From: Streptomyces sp. ATexAB-D23
Lineage (GTDB): Bacteria > Actinomycetota > Actinomycetes > Streptomycetales > Streptomycetaceae
DNA: 64,000 bases
Direction of reading: 5' to 3'
Assembly (NCBI RefSeq): GCF_000373645.1
Contig: NZ_KB892015.1
Span: 1,942 to 65,941 of the forward strand
The notes beneath the pieces are model-generated. The model worked only from the letters and a program-made list of their open reading frames with translations, was not told where the DNA came from and ran no database searches. Made by a program: the position numbers and the translations under genes. Shown here piece after piece: positions 1-9,160 of this stretch; the first letter of the stretch is position 1, and the number at the start of each line of letters is the position of its first letter.

Positions 1-161
1 GGGGCCGATCATTACGCGCTCTCCGTCGGCGTCGATCCCCTCCCGGGCACCAGGAGGACGGCCGTGCCGTTCCACGTAAAGGAAAACCGGGCGGGTGGGT
101 CACCAGAGGCCGAAGAACCGTGTCCACCAAGTAGGGCCGTGCGGCGGAGTACTCCAGCGCG

Positions 162-498
162 CTAGGACCCTCGTAGTCGCTCTCCAACAATTCTCACGTA
201 ACCGAGGTCGGCCAGCGCCCGCTCCACGGTGGCGAGGTCGCCGATGTCCAGCGCCCCCTCCTCGTGGGCCTCGTCCGTGCCGAGGAAGGCCCCGGGATTG
301 TCTGCGCAGACCTCGGGCGAGGGAGCCGAGCTTGCTCACGCAGACCACGATCCGCATCCCGTAGACCGTTGCCTCCGCAGGCACGTGGACGCGTCCGTAC
401 TCGCTGGAGTCCTGGGTATCCCGCTCGAACTCGCACGAGGTACCCAAATCTACTGCTAGCTGACGCACCAACCTGCCGAACTTGAGGCCAACCACCAT
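162..498 (-). pseudogene. small hypothetical gene with a 1-nt frameshift
   Basis: Two overlapping minus-strand frames together read as one protein of about 111 residues. The first half starts at the ATG at 498 (MVVGLKFGRLVRQL) and runs to MRIVVCVSKLGSLA. The second half (EVCADNPGAFLGTDEAHEEG...) lies in another frame and ends at the TAG at 162-164 with DLGYVRIVGERLRGS. Removing one C in the run near position 315 joins them. I do not recognise a family. It could be real decay or a sequence error; other wrecks lie nearby. Confidence 0.5.
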
Positions 499-636
499 GC
501 GCTCGTCATGGAGCGCCCGTTCCAGCCGGCACGGGCGCCCACGCCAGTCAGCCCTACATGCCTTCCACCACGAAGGCATCTCCGCCCAGGGCGGGAACGG
601 TCGGTGTGCCCACGAGTGGATGTGGGGCCTCGAAGG

Positions 637-1014
637 CTATTGCCTGAGGAGGTGAGCGCCCTCTCCGACACGGTAGGCCTCCTCTACCCAGCCCGCGAAG
701 GTCTCATCGAGCTGATCAGCGGAAGAGAGTGTCAGATGGTGGACGTAGAGGCGCTTGGTGTAACCGACGGCGCGGGTGACGCGAGGGTCCTCGACGGTGC
801 GCTGGAGATCGAGGTAGACACGCAAGCCGGTCGCGACGGGGTGACAGCCGGCGAAGCCACGACGCACACCCTTGAAAGTAACGGTGCTCTTGGAGACGGA
901 GTAGACGAAAGGGCCGCATCGTTCAACGAGTTCGACGAACTTCCAGAACATTGCAACGGAGGTATCCGGCTTGCTTACGAGGTGGTCTTCGACCGTCCAT
1001 TCCACGGATGTCAT
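637..1014 (-). CDS. DUF5655-like protein
   Basis: This 125-residue protein has the look of the DUF5655 family: an N-terminal helix with FWKFVELVERCGPFVYSVSKST, then FKGVRRGFAG, a GLRVYLDLQR strand, and a C-terminal YTKRLYVHHLTLSSADQLDE segment ending in a WVEEAYRVG helix. The family is usually a small stand-alone or C-terminal domain of unknown role and is cytosolic. The chosen ATG has only a weak ribosome site. No operon partner is visible; it sits between a broken gene and transposase remains. Confidence 0.65.
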   Translation of the reverse strand: MTSVEWTVEDHLVSKPDTSVAMFWKFVELVERCGPFVYSVSKSTVTFKGVRRGFAGCHPVATGLRVYLDLQRTVEDPRVTRAVGYTKRLYVHHLTLSSADQLDETFAGWVEEAYRVGEGAHLLRQ

Positions 1015-1489
1015 CCAGTGACCCTATAGGAGGGGGCAGGTGGTGACAGCACTTCCTGTGGCCGGGGCTCCCTCCGCGCGATTGATCCCGGGCAGCAGGA
1101 ACAGGCGCACGGCCGGGAGAACCACGACCGCGCCGGAGTTGGCAACAGCGACGACCAGTCGATCGCCCCTCGGACCCCTCTCCTTCGCGACATCCCCCGA
1201 CTCGCAGGACGAGCCCCTGTCCCACTGCCTCATCCTGGTCTCCCACCCGCCTCCACAGACGCAAATGACTATGTCGGACAGGCCGTCCAGGCCCACCTCG
1301 GCCAGACGGTGGCTTTATCGAGCAGTAGCGGGTTCTGGCACAGATCTTGGGGAGCCATCACGGAGCGTGACACGGTTGTTCGATTGCGAGTGACTGGCTC
1401 GTGCGAGACGGCATGCGCCTTGACGCCTGACGACCGGAAGTGACGCCCCTCAAGACCCTTCCATTCCCTGCTGTGGTCGGCTGAGGACG
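1015..1489. other. stretch without a convincing gene
   Basis: Open frames exist on both strands (for example 1024-1296 minus and 1040-1393 plus), but none has a recognisable domain, a good ribosome site or a clear codon bias advantage over the other. The stretch leads into the transposase remnant. Confidence 0.4.
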
Positions 1490-2285
1490 GTGATGGTGCT
1501 GGCTATGCAGACCGACGCGCTGTTCTGGGACTCACTGGTGTTCGCGGAGATCAGCGAGGTGGAGGTCAAAGCGGTTACGGTCGCGTTCGGCACGGCCGAA
1601 GTGGTAGCGAGAGGCCGTGCCGGCAGCGCCGGCTCTCCGGACTGCGGCCACTTCTCGGCCCGAGCCCACAACCGATACCAGCGCGGGCTGAGAGACCTTC
1701 CACTTGCTGACCAGGGTTATGTGATCCGGCTGACGGTTCGACGCTTCATCTGCGGACTTGCGAACTGCCCGCGCCGGACCTTCACCGAGCCGTTCTCCCG
1801 GCCGCTGCCCCGCACGCGCGGCTCACCACGCGGCTCAACCACGCACTCGGGCAAGTGAGGCTCGCCCTCGCGGGGCAGGCCGGCACTCGCCCGGCGGCCC
1901 AGCTGAACTTCGACGCGGGACGGATGACCACACTGCGCAGGGTCATGGCACTGCCTGATCCGCGGCTCAGTACGCCGCAGGTGCTCGGCATGGACGACTT
2001 CGCGATCCGCCGCGGCCAGAGCTATCCCACCGACCTGACCAGCGTCGAAGACCACCGAGTCGTCGATGTGCTCCCGACCCGCGAAGCCGGGCCGCTGGCC
2101 GCCTGGCTGAACCACCGCCACCCCGGCGGGAGGTCATCTACCGAAACCGGGCGGACTCCTACACCGAAGACGCCCGACGCGGAACCCCCCGACAGCCTGT
2201 AGGTCGCCGACCGGTTCCATCTGAGGCAGGGCCTCAACCGGACCATGGAAACCTACGTCACCGCCCACCACGACTACCTACACAA
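1490..2285 (+). mobile_element. degenerate ISL3-family transposase
   Basis: Pieces of an ISL3-type transposase are spread over several plus frames. The N-terminal zinc-ribbon part (SPDCGHFSARAHNRYQRG, then CGLANCPRRTFTEPF) lies at 1490-1858. The start of the DDE catalytic core (VLGMDDFAIRRGQSYPTDL, then LPTREAGPLAAWLNHRHPG) lies in a second frame at 1855-2140. EVIYRNRADSYTEDARRG and ADRFHLRQGLN follow after another shift, with an in-frame TAG at the expected VADRFHL junction. The C-terminal half is missing. Intact family members are about 400-550 residues. No terminal inverted repeats were found. The element is dead. Confidence 0.75.
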
Positions 2286-2466
2286 CCCGATACCCACCGG
2301 CACACAGCCGCAAGCCATCGGACGGGCCTCCGGCCAGCGACAGGACGGCGTACGCGCATGCCTCGGACAGGCCATCCAGGACCATCTCGGCGGGTGGCTA
2401 CAGGGCAACCCGCAACGGGTCGCGGCCATCATCGACCGGATCGTCCGGGGCTCCCATCGGGGCTGA
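2286..2466 (+). pseudogene. possible 3' fragment of a GyrB/ParE-like gene
   Basis: The tail of an open frame reads VRACLGQAIQDHLGGWL, then NPQRVAAIIDRIVRG. This loosely resembles the helix that follows the transducer region in type IIA topoisomerase B subunits. The fragment abuts the broken transposase and has no start of its own, so it looks like a cut-off gene end. The family call rests on memory of a weak pattern and could be wrong. Confidence 0.22.
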
Positions 2467-2583
2467 GTAGCTGCGTACTGCCCTGGTGGCCGGCTTCACC
2501 GCCCGGAGGCCCCAGCCGACACCCCAACGCCGCCGCGTCGGCGGTGCTTGCCGGCCTCCAGGCCCCGTGTCACCCGGTCGAGT

Positions 2584-3579
2584 TCAGTAGCCGGTGGCCA
2601 GTCGGGTGGTGAGGTCGCGGATCTCGCCGTGGGTTTGGGCCAGCTCGGTGTGCATGGCGAATCTGTGGTATTCGAGCAGCAGGGCTGTGGCATGTTTCGC
2701 CTCGTAGACCAGTGCGCGCCAGCGGGCGCTTTCGGTCCGGCCCGCTTGGCCGTAGCTTTCCCAGAAGGCGTCTCGTTCGGTGCCTGGCTTGCGTAGTGCC
2801 AGGTAGATCGGCCAGTCGGCTTCCGGGTCGCCCCACCAGGTCCGGTCGCAGTCGAACACGCCTGTGATCATGGGTTCCGGTGCGGCTTCGGCGAGCATCG
2901 TGTTGCCGACCCAGAGGTCTCCGTGCAGCAGGCGGGGTTCGGTGACCTCGTCGAGCACGGTGCGGTTTCGGTCGGCCACTTCGACCAGCCTCATGATGTC
3001 GCTTGCGTCGAGTCCGGCGTCGCTGAGGTCTGCGGCCGCGTGGTCGAACCAGGTGAACAGTGCGTCGCTCCACCGTTCGTGCGCCGGGCCGGCGACTCGG
3101 CCGAAGGCCGGGCCGGGCACGCTGTGCACGGTGCGTGTGATGTCGCCCAGTTGACGGAAGAACGTGCCGCGCACGGGCTCCGGGTACGTCGTGAGTTTCT
3201 CTCCGGCAGGCACACCGGCCAGGAAGGTCTGGAACAGGTAGTCGCGGCCGATCACCTGGTGGGTGAAATCGATCGCGAGAGTGCGTGGCAGCAGGCCCGC
3301 GATCGGCGCCAGGTACGGGATGGTGGCGTGCTCGTTGCGCATCATCTCCGGGTCGGCCCTGGCCTGGCGGGCCGGTTCCGGGGAGACGCGCAGCACCACG
3401 GGCCGGTCGCTGCCCAGGTCGATCCTGTACGTGTTGTTGTAGTAGCCGCCCGCGAGTTCGTCCGCTGAACGCACGGTCACGCCCGCGCCGAAAGCCGTAC
3501 GCGTAACGGCCGCGATTTCGGCCTCGGTCAGCGGCTGCTGGAATTCGCCGGGGCTTCGGTCGATCGGTTCATAGTCCAT
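2584..3579 (-). CDS. APH-family phosphotransferase
   Basis: This 331-residue protein has the aminoglycoside/choline kinase fold. A GGYYNNTYRI loop and VVLRVSP strand form the N-lobe (about residues 45-65). The Brenner motif LLHGDLWVGN gives the catalytic Asp and Asn, and ITGVFDCDRTWWGDP gives the metal-binding Asp. The family transfers phosphate from ATP to antibiotics, sugars or choline; the substrate cannot be read here. It stands alone. A 21-bp perfect hairpin lies just upstream of the start and would shield it from readthrough. Confidence 0.85.
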   Translation of the reverse strand: MDYEPIDRSPGEFQQPLTEAEIAAVTRTAFGAGVTVRSADELAGGYYNNTYRIDLGSDRPVVLRVSPEPARQARADPEMMRNEHATIPYLAPIAGLLPRTLAIDFTHQVIGRDYLFQTFLAGVPAGEKLTTYPEPVRGTFFRQLGDITRTVHSVPGPAFGRVAGPAHERWSDALFTWFDHAAADLSDAGLDASDIMRLVEVADRNRTVLDEVTEPRLLHGDLWVGNTMLAEAAPEPMITGVFDCDRTWWGDPEADWPIYLALRKPGTERDAFWESYGQAGRTESARWRALVYEAKHATALLLEYHRFAMHTELAQTHGEIRDLTTRLATGY

Positions 3580-3609
3580 GGCCCTTCGACCCTATCCGGC
3601 AAGGCGTGG

Positions 3610-3657
3610 GGCCTTTCGGGTGTGGTGCGGAAGGCCCCGCACCACACCCGAAAGGCC
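3610..3657. terminator. perfect 21-bp hairpin
   Basis: Two perfect 21-base arms (beginning GGCCTTTCGGGTGTGG) are separated by the 6-base loop AAGGCC. It lies 31 bases upstream of the phosphotransferase start. No T-run follows, as is usual in Streptomyces. It most likely stops transcription entering from the gene-poor region to the right, or acts in both directions. Confidence 0.7.
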
Positions 3658-4267
3658 GGGGGTTCGTATGCGGGGCCGCTCACGGTTGGGGGCTGTCAGA
3701 CTTCGGTCAGGTCGTACGTTCCCGTGCCGTCCTGTTTGCCGCTGGAGTACTGGCGGATGAACTCACCGTCCGCGTAGCGGTCGTGGCCCATCATGGAGCC
3801 GGTGTACTTGTTCTGTACGCCGATCGACGAGCTGCCGGGGATCGTGCCAGCGATGAGCGAAGGGGGCGGAGGGCGGTCCGGTCCGTCTGCTGAATCGTGT
3901 GCGGGAGAACCCCGCCCCGGCTCCCGTGGCCGAAGCGGGGTTCTCCACGGTTTTCCGGCCGGTGGGGATGAGCCAGACCCAGACCCGGCCGGCGCACGGT
4001 GTTGCCGCGGATCCAGTCGCCTGCCGACGGTAGGGTCTGCGTGCTCATGCGGCCCTCCCACGCGGGGATGTGGCCTGTCGGCCGGAACTGCGGCCGTGCA
4101 TGCTCGCAACAAGGCATGGCCCGCGCGGGCCTGGACGGTGTTGGCTGTGTGTGCTTGCCCTCGTACATAGCCGCGTCAGCGACAGGCATCAGGACCGGCA
4201 GGTCCGTGGTTCCGACAGCGGCCAGGGGCGACTCCGAACGAGACGGGCAGGGTCAGCAGTCCACCCC
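3658..4267. other. stretch without a convincing gene; one hairpin
   Basis: No frame carries a recognisable protein. A minus-strand frame ending at 3696 closes with IGVQNKYTGSMMGHDRYADG and might be the remnant of a small gene. An 11-bp inverted repeat (GAGAACCCCGC at 3905-3915 and its complement at 3935-3945, loop 19) could be a weak terminator. Confidence 0.4.
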
Positions 4268-4298
4268 TTGACCTCAAGTGCACTTGATGCTTGAGAGT
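4268..4298 (+). promoter_or_regulatory. SoxR-like promoter/operator
   Basis: A TTGACC -35 box (4268-4273) is followed by the perfect 14-bp palindrome TCAAGTGCACTTGA (4274-4287) and a poor -10 (GAGAGT, 4293-4298). The spacer is 19 bp, the long spacing that MerR-type activators such as SoxR need. The core matches 15 of 18 positions of the E. coli SoxR box as I remember it. Transcription would start at about 4305, so the mRNA of the next gene would be leaderless or nearly so. Confidence 0.6.
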
Positions 4299-4300
4299 CG

Positions 4301-4882
4301 ATGTCCATGACACGCTTTCTGGATCTCGTTCGCCCTGCCGCTGGAACAGTTTTGATGAGTGAGTGGCTCACTGGCACTGCCGAGCGTTCTCGCGCGGCCG
4401 CTGACGCTGTGATGGACGAGTGGGCGGCAGCCGAGACGCCCTCCGGGCGCCTGGCACAGCACGTCTTCCTGTCCACCGATGGCACCGGTCTCCTCTTCTA
4501 TGCGCAGTGGACCAGCGATAAGGATCACCTGGCATGGGCCCGCGCCAACCGCACCAGGGCCGTCAGCCACATCGACACGCTCGTGCCCGGCATCGACCGT
4601 CCCGGGCTGGCCCGAAGCCGTCTCACCCACAGCGTGGTTCACGACTCGGAGCAGCCAGCCGGTGTCTTCGTAGTGAGCACGATGGCGGTGGACGAGGTGG
4701 AAGTCACCGTCGCGCCGGTGCCGGGCCTGCTCGCGGCACACGTCCACATGACATCCGATGGTGCGCAAGCGATGGTCGTCGCCGAATGGACCAACGCTGC
4801 CTCCCATGCGTCCGCCACCACTGGTGGCGTCGGCTTCAAGCGGTACACGCTCTATCGCGCGTTCGACGATGACCGCCGCTGA
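4301..4882 (+). CDS. antibiotic biosynthesis monooxygenase (ABM)-like protein
   Basis: The 193-residue product looks like two ferredoxin-like ABM repeats. One ends near FYAQWTSDKDHLAWARA (about 67-83) and the other near AMVVAEWTNAASHASA (about 155-170). ABM proteins are small cofactor-free oxygenases or heme/quinone-binding proteins. The start may be ATG 4301 or ATG 4307 (MTRFLDLVRPAAG); the promoter geometry favours 4307 with leaderless translation. From memory, S. coelicolor has a SoxR target annotated as a monooxygenase (SCO1909), and this gene could be its counterpart, induced by redox-active compounds. No soxR gene lies in the window. Confidence 0.65.
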   Translation: MSMTRFLDLVRPAAGTVLMSEWLTGTAERSRAAADAVMDEWAAAETPSGRLAQHVFLSTDGTGLLFYAQWTSDKDHLAWARANRTRAVSHIDTLVPGIDRPGLARSRLTHSVVHDSEQPAGVFVVSTMAVDEVEVTVAPVPGLLAAHVHMTSDGAQAMVVAEWTNAASHASATTGGVGFKRYTLYRAFDDDRR

Positions 4883-5236
4883 CAGCTGTCCACGCGTGAC
4901 CGGCAGGCGTGCATACACTTACCGGCACATCGATAACCATGGCCGGGACACGACGGGCAGCGCGGTCTCCTCTCCCGTCATGACGATCCCGAAGAGCGGA
5001 GTCGCCGAGCCCGGCTTCTTCATCGGGCAGCTACGGGTGCGGTTCACTGCCGAATAGGACGGATCTATCCTGCCGTGTCCGGCAAACATCCAGATCCAGG
5101 TCAATCATGGTCGCTTGCCCCTCATACGGCCAATCGGAGGGAAACGAGAGGACTTCTATATCTCAAGCCAGGATCCGCCCCAGGCGGGGACGTCCGCACG
5201 CTCTCGGCCTGCCCTGCCACGACCTGCCTGTGCACC
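4883..5236. other. stretch without a convincing gene
   Basis: Short frames on both strands lack domains and ribosome sites. Nothing can be supported between the ABM gene and the DUF1266 gene, which converge here. Confidence 0.4.
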
Positions 5237-6511
5237 TCAGTTCCAGGGGAGCGTGCGCCACGGGCCGGCCGGGTCCGTGGTCAGGGCGCGATGGGTCGCC
5301 AGGGCGGTCTCGTACCACTCGCCGAACTCCTCATCGTCGAAGTGGAGGCAGCGGCCGAGAATGTAGGCAGCCGAGAAGTTCTCCCACGAGCGGTAGTTGA
5401 GCTGGACGAGGCGGCCGGCGCGGACCACGGCCGCCTCCGCCTCCTGCAGGGAGCACAGTCGGGCGGCCAGGCCCCAGCGGGCCATGCCGGAAGCCCGGCC
5501 ATAGTCCCAGGCCTCGACGCTTTGGACGAAGCCCCCTTCGGGTAGCAGGCCGTCGGCGCGGAACCGCGCCTCGTAACGGGCGATGCGGCCGATCAGCCGC
5601 TGCACGCCGGTCACTTGACCCTCCAGCTCCGCGGCGGTGACGGTGCGCCCCTGGGTGACACCGTCCGCGGTCAGGCGGGGTTCGGCGGCGGCCTCGGTGC
5701 GCCGGCGCACCACATTCGCCGCGGCCTGGCGCCAGTGGTCGACGTCGATGGGGCCCGCGAAGTCCAGGGCCATGGAGCGGCGCAGTTGCAGGACGAACTC
5801 CCACACGCCGCTGACCATCCCGGCGCTCAGCAGTTGCTCCTGCATTCCCTGCCAGTCCTCGCGGGTGCGGACGCCCCACCAGCGTTCCAGCGTGCTCTTC
5901 TCGATGCGGTAGCCGCTGCCGTGGTAGGCCATCGAGTTCCAGTAGTGTCCGTTGCGCACGTTGATGTGCGCGCCGGTCGCGAGACCGAAGGCGACGGGAC
6001 CGCTGCGTGGCCCGCCCGTCTCCAGGGTGTGGACGGCGTCCTGGGCCAGCCCCGGCCGTTCGACCGGGGCTGAGTGTTGCTGCCACAGGGCGCGGCCCTC
6101 TGCCCCGGCCGGCAGGATGCCCTCGCAGGGGCTGCCGGGGTTGACAACGAGGTAGGGCGGGTCGTCCGGGTGCCAGGCCTGCGCGAACCAGCCCAGGTCG
6201 TAGCAGTTGTAGACCGGGTCGGCCACGGGGGGTGGCAGCATGCCGCCGGTGTAAACGGCCAGGCACTCGGTTTGGGTCTGCGCGCTCCAGTAGGGGTGGA
6301 AGCGGGTGTTGCCCGGGTTCGCGTCGACGTACGCCCGCGACTGCATCATGTACAGGTCGGCCCGGGCGACGAGGTCGTAGTATGCGGGCCAGTCGCCGCG
6401 CGCCTTCGCCTCGTACAGCCCCCTTTCGACCGTGCTCGGCGCCTGCCAGCCCTGCGCTGGGGCCGTCGGGCCGGGCAGGGTTCCTCCGTCGTGGCCTGCT
6501 GTCAAACCCAT
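5237..6511 (-). CDS. DUF1266 domain protein
   Basis: This is a 424-residue protein. The C-terminal third (about residues 310-415) matches the DUF1266 pattern: VEAWDYGRASGMARWG, EAEAAVVRAGRLVQL, SWENFSAAYILGRCLHF and a closing EWYETALATHRALTTDP. The N-terminal part contains a tryptophan-rich segment (HPYWSAQTQTECLAVYT) of unknown type. No signal peptide is seen. DUF1266 proteins have no established activity and are often scattered as single copies. The start ATG has a modest AAGG ribosome site seven bases upstream. Confidence 0.75.
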   Translation of the reverse strand: MGLTAGHDGGTLPGPTAPAQGWQAPSTVERGLYEAKARGDWPAYYDLVARADLYMMQSRAYVDANPGNTRFHPYWSAQTQTECLAVYTGGMLPPPVADPVYNCYDLGWFAQAWHPDDPPYLVVNPGSPCEGILPAGAEGRALWQQHSAPVERPGLAQDAVHTLETGGPRSGPVAFGLATGAHINVRNGHYWNSMAYHGSGYRIEKSTLERWWGVRTREDWQGMQEQLLSAGMVSGVWEFVLQLRRSMALDFAGPIDVDHWRQAAANVVRRRTEAAAEPRLTADGVTQGRTVTAAELEGQVTGVQRLIGRIARYEARFRADGLLPEGGFVQSVEAWDYGRASGMARWGLAARLCSLQEAEAAVVRAGRLVQLNYRSWENFSAAYILGRCLHFDDEEFGEWYETALATHRALTTDPAGPWRTLPWN

Positions 6512-7036
6512 GGGTAAACCTTAAGGGGTGGTCCGGCACGGTCGGCGTGCCGGACCCTTCGGGCGGGGGGGAGGGCACCTGTGCGAGGGCGCCGAGGCGG
6601 TCCTCGGAGAGTTCGGTGGCGTCCAAGCGCCGGGTCTCCCGGATCCACACCATGACCGGCAGCCCCAACCAGCCAAATGCGCCGACGTCTACGGATCTTC
6701 GCAATGCGTGATCGCCTTTGGGTGGATGGCGAGCGGTATGGACAGCCGCCGAGCCGGCTATCCCGGCCGAGCGGCCGATGGGCGCTTCAGGCAGTGCGCC
6801 CAGCCAGTTCGCGGTTGTCCGCCTGCTTCGTCACCAGCATGATTCAATACCGCACCGTTCCCTGTCTGTCCGCTGAGCAGCAGGTCTACTTTCACCAGGG
6901 CTACGAGCCCAGAGATCGGGATCTCCACGACATGGCCCGCCTCCGCGAAGCATTCGGGGTCACCACGCACTTCTGATCGTTGCACTCGCCTGTCCCGCGG
7001 GCCGAGGCGAGGTGCCTCGGGTAATCGGGAAGCCGT
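6512..7036. other. stretch with at most one small ORF
   Basis: The only plausible frame is 6839-6976 plus, a 45-residue reading beginning MIQYRTVPCLSAEQQVYF. It has no recognised domain and a poor ribosome site. The rest shows no gene. Confidence 0.3.
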
Positions 7037-7708
7037 ATGGGCGCGGAGTGCGGCAGACTTCGCCGGGTGATCGCCGTGCACCCCGTCCTGGAGACGTACG
7101 GGCCTGAGGGCTTCGGCCTCTGGCCTGTCACCGAGATCGAGCCGTTCAGCTGGCTGCCCCTCAGCGGTGAGCTCTCGCCCGCCGAGGTCGGGACAGCCAT
7201 GATGTGCATCGTCAGCTGCAATGACATCGAGCCCGACGGCTCTCGGCCTCCTCGGCCTGCCGCTCCGCTTGACTCGTTCCTTCATGGGCTGTTGACGTTC
7301 GACAGCCTCTTCGCACCCGGTGGCTTGCGGGTCACCGACCAGTCCACGGGCGCAGCCTTTCTGCCCGGTTGTTGTGATGGGCTGGAGGACTGGCGGGACT
7401 GGTACCAGTTCGTCGGCGACGGCCGCACGCTCGCCTTCGGTCACGACCCCGTGTCACCGCTTGCGGAGCGTTTCGGCGACACCGCCCGTCTCACTGTCAA
7501 CGCTGAGCAGAGCGACAGTCAGGTGATCGAACTGTCCGTCGCCGAATTCCGCGATCTGCTCGATGGTGCCGAGCGCGACTTGACCGCCTTCCACGTGCTG
7601 GCCGCCGATTGGTCCTCCAGGTACCTGCCCGACCACTGCGCTGCCGTCACAGCTGCTCTCGCCCGCGTTCTGGACGTTCCCTCTCTGGTCAGCCCGGTCC
7701 GGGCGTAG
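7037..7708 (+). CDS. conserved hypothetical protein
   Basis: The 223-residue acidic soluble protein begins MGAECGRLRRVIAVHPVLET. It has strands such as LYGPEGFGLWPVTEIEP-like repeats at the N-terminus, a DWRDWYQFVGDGRTLAFGHDP centre (about residues 117-137) and a C-terminal AADWSSRYLPDHCAAV helix. The middle loosely recalls SUKH/SMI1-like proteins, but I cannot assign it. Codon use is normal for the genome, so the frame is real. It stands alone. Confidence 0.6.
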   Translation: MGAECGRLRRVIAVHPVLETYGPEGFGLWPVTEIEPFSWLPLSGELSPAEVGTAMMCIVSCNDIEPDGSRPPRPAAPLDSFLHGLLTFDSLFAPGGLRVTDQSTGAAFLPGCCDGLEDWRDWYQFVGDGRTLAFGHDPVSPLAERFGDTARLTVNAEQSDSQVIELSVAEFRDLLDGAERDLTAFHVLAADWSSRYLPDHCAAVTAALARVLDVPSLVSPVRA

Positions 7709-7922
7709 GGCTTGGGTTTCAGGCCGGTGACGGTGGGGCAGCCGGCATTCGCGGCGACGAACTGGCGTAGCGGTGCTGCGCGGTCCGGCGGATACGTGCG
7801 TTGTCTTCGCGCGCCACTGCCCCCCACCGAGTTGAACGCGTTCAAAGGCTCTGGCAGGGTACCTCTCCATGGCCCTCCGCACCTACCGGTCGGCCAAGGC
7901 GGGCTGAGCGCGGGAGGTCCTG

Positions 7923-8429
7923 GTGGCGGGCAGTAGCAGGCTACGTGCGTGGGAGGCCCTCGGCGGCTTGATGGTGGTGCCGGCCGTTCTGACGGCGTGC
8001 GCCGGCCCGTATCAGTACTACGAGGGAACAGGGCTCCATGACACTAAGGCGGCCGAAGTCGCCGGGGGCTGGGGCGGCTTCGACGGGACCCGCGTGGCGC
8101 TTCGCAAGGACGGAACGGCACTTCTCGAAAAGCTCGACGGGCAGGGCTTCGACTTCGACGACGGCTGGCGCCTCTCCGGGACGGGAACTTGGCGGCTGAC
8201 CGACAGCGATGGCGGACAGGTCGTCCGGCTCGCGCTGACGACCCGGAAACGAGTGGAGATGCGCTCCACCGCCGGGGCCTCTGACGCCGAGGCTCCCGAG
8301 CCCCCGTCGACGTACGCGTGGTCCTTCTACGTGGACCGCGATCAGCACGACGCGTTGAAGCTGTTCTTCTTCTACGGCGATCCCGACATCGGCAACACCT
8401 ACCTGATGACGCGAGAGACAGCGCCGTAG
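7923..8429 (+). CDS. putative lipoprotein
   Basis: The 168-residue product starts at GTG 7923. It has an N-terminal hydrophobic stretch (LGGLMVVPAVLTAC) ending in the lipobox LTAC at about residues 23-26, so the Cys should be lipidated and the protein held on the outer face of the membrane. The mature part is beta-rich (GTRVALRKDGTALLEKL, GTGTWRLTDSDGGQVVRL), in the style of small lipocalin-like or META-like domains. Its function is unknown. Confidence 0.65.
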   Translation: MAGSSRLRAWEALGGLMVVPAVLTACAGPYQYYEGTGLHDTKAAEVAGGWGGFDGTRVALRKDGTALLEKLDGQGFDFDDGWRLSGTGTWRLTDSDGGQVVRLALTTRKRVEMRSTAGASDAEAPEPPSTYAWSFYVDRDQHDALKLFFFYGDPDIGNTYLMTRETAP

Positions 8430-8592
8430 CCGATCTCGATCGGAGGCGGGCCCGGCCGCGTTTGTGGGCGAGCTGAGTGGGCTGGGGCGGTGCGGTGCCC
8501 GGGGTGCCGATGATGCCGGGGCAATCCGGTGCGGGTACTGACAGACAGGGTGGCTTGGGTGGGGTGCCTGCGTCTGCCTGGTACCTTCCGGC

Positions 8593-8964
8593 GTGAACTT
8601 CACTTCGGGCGGGACGAGCGGGCCACGTCTCGACGCTGCCGCCTTGGCACAGGCTGACCGCGGCAACAACATATGTGGGTCCTTCACAGCAACCGCCAGC
8701 GCTCGACTCGCGGCCGAAGCGTTCCACTCAGGGGGCTGGAGGGTCCGCCGTTCGAGCCGGACTGATTTCGAGGTCGAAAGTGCCTATGCGGAGCTGGAGC
8801 TGACGCCGCTCGATCCTGTGGCCTTCAGTGGGTTCGTGGACCCCGGCCGCATCGCCGTACTCATAGCGGCTCTGAGTGAGATGGGCCTGCCTTTCACCAT
8901 CGAGTTCGAGGACAGCGGCGGTCGGATTCACCTTTATCGTTGTGCAGGACCTCCCAGTTGCTGA
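8593..8964 (+). CDS. hypothetical protein
   Basis: The frame starts at GTG 8593 and gives 123 residues. The second half (DFEVESAYAELELTPLDP, then LSEMGLPFTIEFEDSGG) looks like a genuine alpha/beta domain. The first 55 residues are less convincing, so a later start is possible. No family is recognised. It precedes the PLP enzyme by about 200 bases on the same strand, but nothing links them functionally. Confidence 0.5.
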   Translation: MNFTSGGTSGPRLDAAALAQADRGNNICGSFTATASARLAAEAFHSGGWRVRRSSRTDFEVESAYAELELTPLDPVAFSGFVDPGRIAVLIAALSEMGLPFTIEFEDSGGRIHLYRCAGPPSC

Positions 8965-9160
8965 CAGGTGATCGTTCGGCGGGCCGCACCCGGTCGGGCC
9001 GTGGGTCAGGCGTGCCGGTGCCTCGTGTGTACGCATGGCTCGGTGAGGTCAGGCTGAAGCGGACGTGCCAGTCGAGGCCTGCCGCTTGGAAACCGCGTAC
9101 GCCGAGTTGCTCCCGCGCAGCCGGGACCTGCGCCCCGAACGGAGAGGAACGAACCGCACC

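Noticed and set aside
1..165. Plus-strand frame open from the left edge to 165
   Set aside because: Third-position bias is mixed and no domain is visible. A minus-strand reading is equally open, so no gene is claimed.
1490..2466. Active insertion sequence
   Set aside because: Frameshifts, an in-frame stop and a missing C-terminal half rule out an active transposase, and no terminal repeats were found.
8741..8765. tRNA T-arm-like GTTCGAGCC
   Set aside because: No acceptor, D or anticodon arms flank it, and it lies inside a coding frame.
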